From Nectonema munidae (lineage: Eukaryota > Nematomorpha > Nectonematoida > Nectonematidae): 64,000 bases of DNA. Position 1 is the first letter of the stretch, and every line of letters starts with the position of its first letter. A model generated the notes under the pieces. That model saw only the letters and a list, made by a program, of their open reading frames with translations. It had not been told where the DNA came from and did not search any database. A program made the translations under genes and the position numbers. This document shows positions 57,432-64,000 of the stretch, piece after piece. Where the stretch lies: positions 905,001 through 969,000 of the forward strand of contig JAUIRK010000916.1 in NCBI GenBank assembly GCA_030549495.1. The letters are read 5' to 3'.

Positions 57432-58990
57432 ACAGGGGTGGATCCTGAGGGGAGAGGAGGGTGCATCCCTCCTCACCAGGAATGGACTAAGACATGAGAG
57501 GGGATCGGAGAGATGGATCCCCACCATTGATATCCCACCATTTTATTGCAGCCTAAATATTTCATGTATTTTTTTATCACTATTTCGAAAATTTATTCAA
57601 AAAATGAAATATTATTATATTAAGGAAAGGGTAAACTTTGGTTCATTTTTAAAACACGATATTACTTTTTTATTCCTATTATTGTTTTTTCATTTTTATT
57701 AGTCTAAATATTCTGGTACTGTCTCTTTCCTTAATTTTTCACCATGTCAGAAATTAACCCTTCAAAGAAAAAGAAACTTATCAGTGATTTTTTTCAATCA
57801 CCTTCGTCTGAATAGGCTGGGTTTTAAAATCTTTGAAAATAAATGATATCGGTGTTGTATTTATGGGATAAGAAATAAAAACTCAATTAATATATTATCT
57901 GATTATAATAAAAAGGAACTCATAACAAACCATTGGAAACCTGATGAAATTTCAAGTTTCCATTTACACTGAAAGGCAAGAAAAATCCCAAAAAAGTGTA
58001 TCTTGGAAAACATTTTTTTGAAGATTAGCATGACTGCTTTGATTCCATGCGTTTTGTTTGCACCCGAAATTTCTAGCAATGACCGCAACAAAGTAACACT
58101 ACTTGGTCACCTAGGGAACGAGCCATTACAAAAAATAGTCATTTGACAGGTAGTGGTGGCGACCTCACTGAACACATCAAAGGAGAATATCACAAAACAT
58201 CTTAGCATTTGCAGACACTTCCTTTCATTCTCTCAAAACACACCCGAATATTTCTAGTTTGCTGAATGAAAGATACAGGAATCAAGCAAAAGAAAATCGA
58301 GAACGTTTAATTCCTATAATAATTAAAACAACAATCCTTTGTGCAAGATAACGGATTAGATATCCTAAAAATTCAACTGAGTGCTATGCAGAAAGTAATG
58401 CTACTTTTTAATAGAAAAATGATGGAAACTTCAATGCTTTGTCAGATTTTCGAATTTATGCGTGAAAATCTCGAAAACCACCTTAAATCAACAGGTAGAA
58501 ATACTACCTACATTCCTAGAACTATCCAAAATGAAATAATATAAATTTATGGAGACATAATATCGATGTCATTGTAAATGATATTAAAAAAGTAAAGTGT
58601 TTTTCAGTTATTGCTGATGAAACAACAGATTCTTCCCATCATGAACTTGGATTATGTGTGCGCTATGCCAAAAAGAAGAATAATCTGCACAAAATAAAGG
58701 AAAGATTTCTCCAATTTCAACTTGGAAATGACTTAACAGGTGAAGAACGGGATAGATAAATTCTCGATGCCTTAAAAAACTTTTTTTCTTGATGTCAAAG
58801 TTACGATGAAGCCCATTCTATGCCTGGTTATATAAATAGGGTACGTGTTCATGTTCAAATAATGCTTCCGTTGCTATATACGTTTATTGGAGCAGTTACT
58901 GTCTTAATCTTGTTTTGAATTCATCCTCATCTGTTTCTGAAATCAGAAACATGTTTTCAGTCGTTGAAAAATGTAAGTTTCCCTTTCTGC
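57432..58990 (+). mobile_element. hAT relic with ZMYM1-like (DUF4371) transposase
   Basis: CAGGGGTGGATCC at 57432 may be the left terminus. A start-like MSEINPSKKKKLISDFFQSP (57744) is soon followed by a stop. Pieces of a TTF-type/DUF4371 transposase follow: CVLFAPEISSNDRNKVTLLG, LGNEPLQK (minus one frame), LNERYRNQAKENRERLIPII, ILCARDNGLDI, LENHLKSTGRNTTYIPRTIQ, VKCFSVIADETTDSSHHELG (first catalytic D region), and near 58880 LNSSSSVSEIRNMFSVVEK. Several stops and frameshifts are present. The C-terminal domain and right terminus are absent. Confidence 0.7.
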
Positions 58991-60889
58991 CCAAAATCAA
59001 CTAATCGTCTTGACATTCTTAGAAAATCTCCATCTTAAATCGAAGAAAATCCTTCCAAACGTTTTCTTTTTACTTATAAATCAAAACACCCCTCTTTTAC
59101 TCTTCTATTTTCCTTATGTAAAAATAACTTCTTCTCCTGCAAATATTATGAGTCCCTGCTTTTTTCTTTTTCTAAACCCATAACTCTTATTCAGCATTCA
59201 CTTCCTTTCTCTTTGGTTATTCATCATAACAAAAAAATGATATTTTATTAACTAATACGACCCTCTCGCATTATTCATAAAACTTTACGCATTAACTGAC
59301 GTTCCCAAAATTTCCAATAAATGAACAACCATTTTCCCTTTAACGGTGTGAAACGCTGTTCTAATCTCTTTTAATAATTATACCTCTGAAAATGTATAAA
59401 TTACTTTACTTATGGCCTATAACTATTTTTTCGACATTTCAAAATTCTAATATTTCTCAACTTTTTATTTTACAGAGATTAACAAAATTCTTTTTTATAT
59501 CTATCAGATATGGAATGCTAATAATCTCATTTTTTCATTCATTTTACATATACGAATTTATACTAATCAGATGTATTAAAAATTCAATACATCTCGCTTT
59601 CTTATAGAATGGTTATTTGAGTATAATTCTTATTTAGCATTCACCTTTCCAACATTCTACTTTATAGACTGCGTTTTTGCTACAGTGAATCTTTACCCCA
59701 CTTTAATCGTGTTTGTCCTTCGCCAAACTCTTCTCATTAGAAACTTTTGTTTAAAAAAATAACTCGTTTTCTTTTATGACCTCATGCCCGAATGGAACAT
59801 CGTATGTGAATTAAATAATACTATTCACAAACTTGAATCAGTTCGACACTATTAGCTTTTTAAATTTATACTAATTATCTACTTAGTTCGAAAGGTGTAA
59901 TAATTATCTATACCTATAAGGCTAAAATTTCTAATAAAATAAACTACAGGATAAAAAATTTTTACATGTGTAATTTTAAATAAATATAAGAAAGTCTTAA
60001 AGTTTTCACGCATTGGTTTTATAAAATTAATAGTCTGCTTTTTTAAAATGAGTTTTCATATACTTAAAAAGGGATCATTTAAATTTTATCTTATAATGGT
60101 GCCCTATTATGCCTGATAGATTTAAAAAAAAATATTTTGCGAAATCAAATGATAAAAAATTTACATGATAGATTAAATATTCAGTCAAATAATTAATTTT
60201 TTGGTCCAAAAAATAATCGTGAGTACCAATCTTTTAAAACCAGAACATTTAATTTAACAAAAAAGAAAATTTAAATAAAAATACAATAAATAATATTTGA
60301 AAAAATTTACAAAAACAGATTTATCTTAATCATGAAGTAGATATTTTCCTCGTGTATATCATAAATAAAGAGACCATACTCATCGCACTTAAAAATAAAG
60401 AGCAGATGAAAAATATTTAAAAAAATTTCTCCAAAAATGTGGGCGTGAGTAATGTTGGTTATATACTGGGATTCCATTACTCAACATCTTAGGTTTAGTT
60501 CAGCATCAAGCCTCCTTTCTTCATAGTTTGAACAAGTAAAAGGTAAAGGTATATATAGAGATACAAGCAGTGCAATTGTTCCTTCTCGATAAAAACACCT
60601 CAAGATGCTTTAACTTTATATAATTTTCAAAATATATTATAAAATAATTTTTAGACAATAAACACACTACCATTATTACAAGTCATTACAATTGCACTGT
60701 CAGCTCCCAATCACACATTTGGGGTCATATTTTTCGGCGGTAAAAAAAGAACACGTATGTGGATATGCTCGTACCAATTGCTAACTTGGAGATTTGTAAG
60801 GATGGGAAGTGGGTTTATGATCTAAAATAGAAGAAAGTTTTAGTGAGGTGAAAAGTATGATCTAGGTTACTTGTGTATGGTTATGCGAT
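58991..60889. other. non-coding stretch
   Basis: No gene or element can be named. Short frames such as 59392-59607 are AT-rich chance frames. Confidence 0.4.
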
Positions 60890-61900
60890 GATGTATGATA
60901 AAGGTGGAGCTAAGTATTGGTGGGTGGAGAGGAATAGTTTCATTATATTAAAGAAAAGATAGCTGTGTTGAATGATCTTGGGGTATGATAAGAAGTTTAG
61001 TAGAGAGGAGGGAAGATCTTTAAAATGTAAATGTGATTTTTCAATGAGTTTAGTTCGTTCTGATGAAAATATTGGACAATAGAGAATAATGTGAATTTGA
61101 GTTTAAATATGAGGACAGCCAAATCTGCAAAAAGGGTTAGAGTGCAAATTAAAATTATAGAAGTAAGCGTAACACGCAATGTGAGGTGAACCATCTCATT
61201 ATGTTGCGAGGAAAAGTAATGTTTTTATTTATTGCAAATTAGGATAAGGGGTAGGTATGTTATTTCAGTTAAGCCATTCGTTTATAAATGAGTTATTTAT
61301 GGATGTTTCAAAAGTGAATAAAGGGAGGGCGGAAGTTAAGATATGTTGTGGTGTTAGGGGAGGAGATTTGGATAAGAGGTCTACAAAAAAATTCTCAAAG
61401 GGGGAGGAATGGGCCAAGCAACAAAATAGTTTAATTGAGAAATGGTTGCTAAGGTTGATTAATTTTTTGGCTAGGCTTAGTGTTGAAAGGTCAATTTTTC
61501 TGTCAAGTTGTAGGTCCTTGATTATATTTTGTATGTCTGTGAAAAAGATTATGTGCTTCAATTTGGATGTAAAGATGATTAAGTTATCAATAATGTGGTT
61601 GCATGATGTTAGGAGTGCTAGGGCTTCAGTTTCATATGATGTCGTGTTATTGTCTATGTGCATTGGTTGTATGACTTGTATTGTGATTAAAAAAGGAGCA
61701 TTTTAATAGCGTTGGTGTTTTATGGAGTTGAGTGCTAAGAATTTGTGCTGGCATATTTGAGTTGTGTATGGGGTGGCTTTCAATGGGTGGACTAAGGAGT
61801 ATGGGTGTAGTTGTGGTAGAGAAAGAGAGAGAGGAAAAAATTTATTCAAAAAAAAAATCATGGAAGGTATTATTGAAATTTGAAGTGCAGATCAGAGGTC
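60890..61900 (-). mobile_element. LINE 3' part: RNase H domain and C-terminal Cys/His motif
   Basis: On the minus strand the frame 61663-61265 (132 codons) reads SYETEALALLTSCNHIIDNL and IIFFTDIQNIIKDLQL, the E-AL and TD-Q motifs of the RNase H domain of I/Jockey-type LINEs. About 61150-61060 reads CRFGCPHI, a stop, then TQIHIILYCPIF, the CCHC motif at the end of ORF2. Upstream pieces (to about 61900) belong to the RT-RNase H linker. The copy lacks its 5' part and has a few stops. Confidence 0.75.
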
Positions 61901-62429
61901 TGACAAGACCTCTGGGGAGACAACTTGAAAGACCTAATTATATAAATGTGTAAATCATAAAATGATATAAAAAAAATATACTTAAAATAAAAATTTTCAA
62001 AAAATATTTCACATACATATTGAAAGCCAAATTACAAAAATTCTACCTAAAAGTTAAAAACACTTAACTTTGAAATTTCAGTTTTATTTCATAAAAACTA
62101 TATGATTGGTTGAAATGTTTATGTAATTGGTATCTCTAAACAGTGGGCACAAGCAAAATAAACAAAAAATTCATATAATTTTTATTTTATATACTTCCTT
62201 ATTCAATAAAATCATATTACAGTTGTCTTAGTTTAAATTTTTCATAGAATTAAATATTTTGGTGGATAAAAAATATTTTAAACTCTTTTTTTTCTTAGCT
62301 ACTCTTTTCGTCTTAATCCAAAAAGGGGTTTAAATTTGAAATTTAAATTTGGTCACTAATAACTTTAAAATGCTTTATGGATTTAAAAATTTTTCTCTTG
62401 TGTTTTATGTTTGGTTAGATTTTTCCAGC
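61901..62429. other. AT-rich non-coding stretch
   Basis: Nothing is recognisable between the LINE 3' part and the TTAA-family copy; the left terminus of that copy is not seen here. Confidence 0.4.
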
Positions 62430-64000
62430 GTATGTCATTTTACATACATATACCCATTTTCAAGTAGGCTGTGTTTACTGGTTATATTCCTTTTTTTTTA
62501 TAAAAAATTAGTCAAGCCTGACAAATAAATTTTAATATGAGAGCCCATGTCAAAATTAAAATTTTTATTCTTATAAATTTTTTTTATACATTTCAAGTGT
62601 GTAGAATTTAATGGTGATGTCATTTTTTATGAAATCAATAAAACCTGTCAAAAAAATCGATAATTCACTCAAAATATTTCATTCTACAGTAACTTATGTA
62701 ACCCAATAGGACCTCCATCTTTTTCGCTACAAATTTGTTATCGGCTTGTAGTGGCTACGTCATATTATAATTTTCAGTATGTAATTTTGCTATTCATTCC
62801 ATGATGATCCTTTCTTGGTAGCTCTTTTTTCATTAGAAATTTATATTCTTCAATGTGTGTTCGAAAATTTTTTTATAATGATAAAATTACTTTTTTTCTC
62901 TCTCAAAGCATTCTGATTAAAGAATCTTCTTGATGATCTTAGGCTTTTTTTTTATCAATATCGTGTATTTTATTATCAGGCCTGAATATTTGTCAACCAA
63001 TCTCATTTCAAAGGTTTTTTTCTGATGAATCATTCGTGATGTTCATTGTTCATTATTTCTTTGACGCAAAACGAAAAATTCAATTTAAATTAAAAATATC
63101 TTGATAGTGACTAAATTTTCACATATTGGCATCTGTGCCATTTTTGATTCTGACCTATTCTAAATTTTCAGATTTCCTACCCATCTTAGCTAAATGTTAA
63201 TTGTAATCCTATATGATAAGCTATAGATTTAAATATTTTTCATTTGTAAAAGAGGAACTTCTTTTTAACAGTCAAAATCTTTTTGAAGCATTTATTATAT
63301 AATTAAACCACTTCCTAGTTCATTAGAACATGGTAGATCTTCCATTTAGTCAAGATACATATTTTTTTTAATTATTTGTTTTGATCACATGTTCTCTTTT
63401 AAATTAGTTTTCAACTTGGTTCCTTCTCTCATACAAATTTTCAAAAGATTTTATAATACGTTTTGTTTGTTTTTTAATAAATATTTCATATTCAAGATGA
63501 TTGTAGAAAGTATTATAAGCCAAAATATACAAAAAAAAAGGTATATTTTCACTATATATCTAATATGCAGCCATTTTTTGAAAATTTTTTACAGAACTGA
63601 TTTTTAGGCATACATTACTAATTCAATTGCCACTTCGAGATATTTTTTAACCGTATTATCCAAAATCCAGTACAGAAATAAAATAAGCATAGTCGATTTG
63701 GTATAAAACAAATATTTTATTTTTTTGAAAATATTTTTGAAGATATTTTAAAACCATAAATGCCAAAACTGAGTCCAAAAATGAAACCAGCATCTTCCAT
63801 TTGGCATAAAAACAGATATTTTATTTAAATTTCAAAAATATTTCTGTAGACATTAGACGTAAATCGAACATTTGATTGATACTTTCAGACATTTAATACC
63901 TGTAAATGCAAAAAATGATTTCAGAAATAAAAATTATCATGGTCGAATTGGTATAAAAACATATATTTCATGTAAAATTAGAGAGAATATTTTGGGATAT
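62430..64000 (+). mobile_element. copy F of the TTAA satellite-bearing family, cut by the window edge
   Basis: It has one to two worn array-1 units (TATACCCATTTTCAAG near 62450, AATCAATAAAACCTGTCAAA near 62633). The unique middle follows (about 62700-63420, with TCAAAGCATTCTGATTAAAG), then the spacer with GATTGTAGAAAGTATTATAA, then array-2 units from about 63690 to the edge. Order and spacing equal copy C (20720-23703). No TTAA-CCC terminus is visible on the left. Confidence 0.78.

Overview
The window is eukaryotic nuclear DNA: AT-rich (by eye about 70 percent A+T), with GT-AG introns, AATAAA signals, a cyclophilin gene split into exons, a HELQ-type helicase gene and a dense load of old transposons. 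The mix (2A-bearing LINEs, ZBED5-like hATs, piggyBac and pogo-like DNA elements, an LTR element of the Ty3/Gypsy kind) suits an invertebrate, most likely an arthropod. A parasitic copepod is a guess only.

Host genes sit in the right two thirds. A PPIB-like cyclophilin runs on the plus strand (four visible exons, 36250-41813; the 5' exon with the signal peptide is not seen). It converges on an unrecognised minus-strand gene with at least five exons (41977-48941, perhaps starting at 49171). The two stop codons are 163 bp apart and their poly(A) signals lie within 16 bp of each other. Further right, an intact single-exon minus-strand gene (53578-56277) encodes an 899-residue HELQ/Hel308-family DNA helicase.

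Almost everything else is mobile DNA. 1-1860: an LTR-retrotransposon fossil. 1861-18364: mostly featureless AT-rich DNA with a 98-bp hAT MITE, a 2-kb pogo-like TIR element, a decayed piggyBac transposase (about 8220-9563), two partial copies of a piggyBac-like repeat family and a 130-bp TTAA MITE. 18365-27640: two MITEs, then a LINE cut by two later insertions (a TTAA element at 20720 and a hAT-like element with perfect 8-bp target duplication at 24177-27532). 27807-32050: LINE, hAT and LINE fragments and a copied scrap of the cyclophilin gene. 32489-36060: a TIR element with a complete TTAA element nested in it. The introns of both exon-split genes hold a THAP relic, two ZBED5-like hAT elements, a LINE with a 2A-like peptide, and MITEs. 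57432-64000: a hAT relic, a LINE 3' end and another copy of the TTAA family running off the edge.

The most distinctive object is a piggyBac-like non-autonomous family (TTAA target, terminus CCCTATTAGTGCTGGG) with two internal tandem arrays of about 150-bp units. It occurs in at least six places with different array lengths, so it looks like a transposon that spreads satellite DNA.
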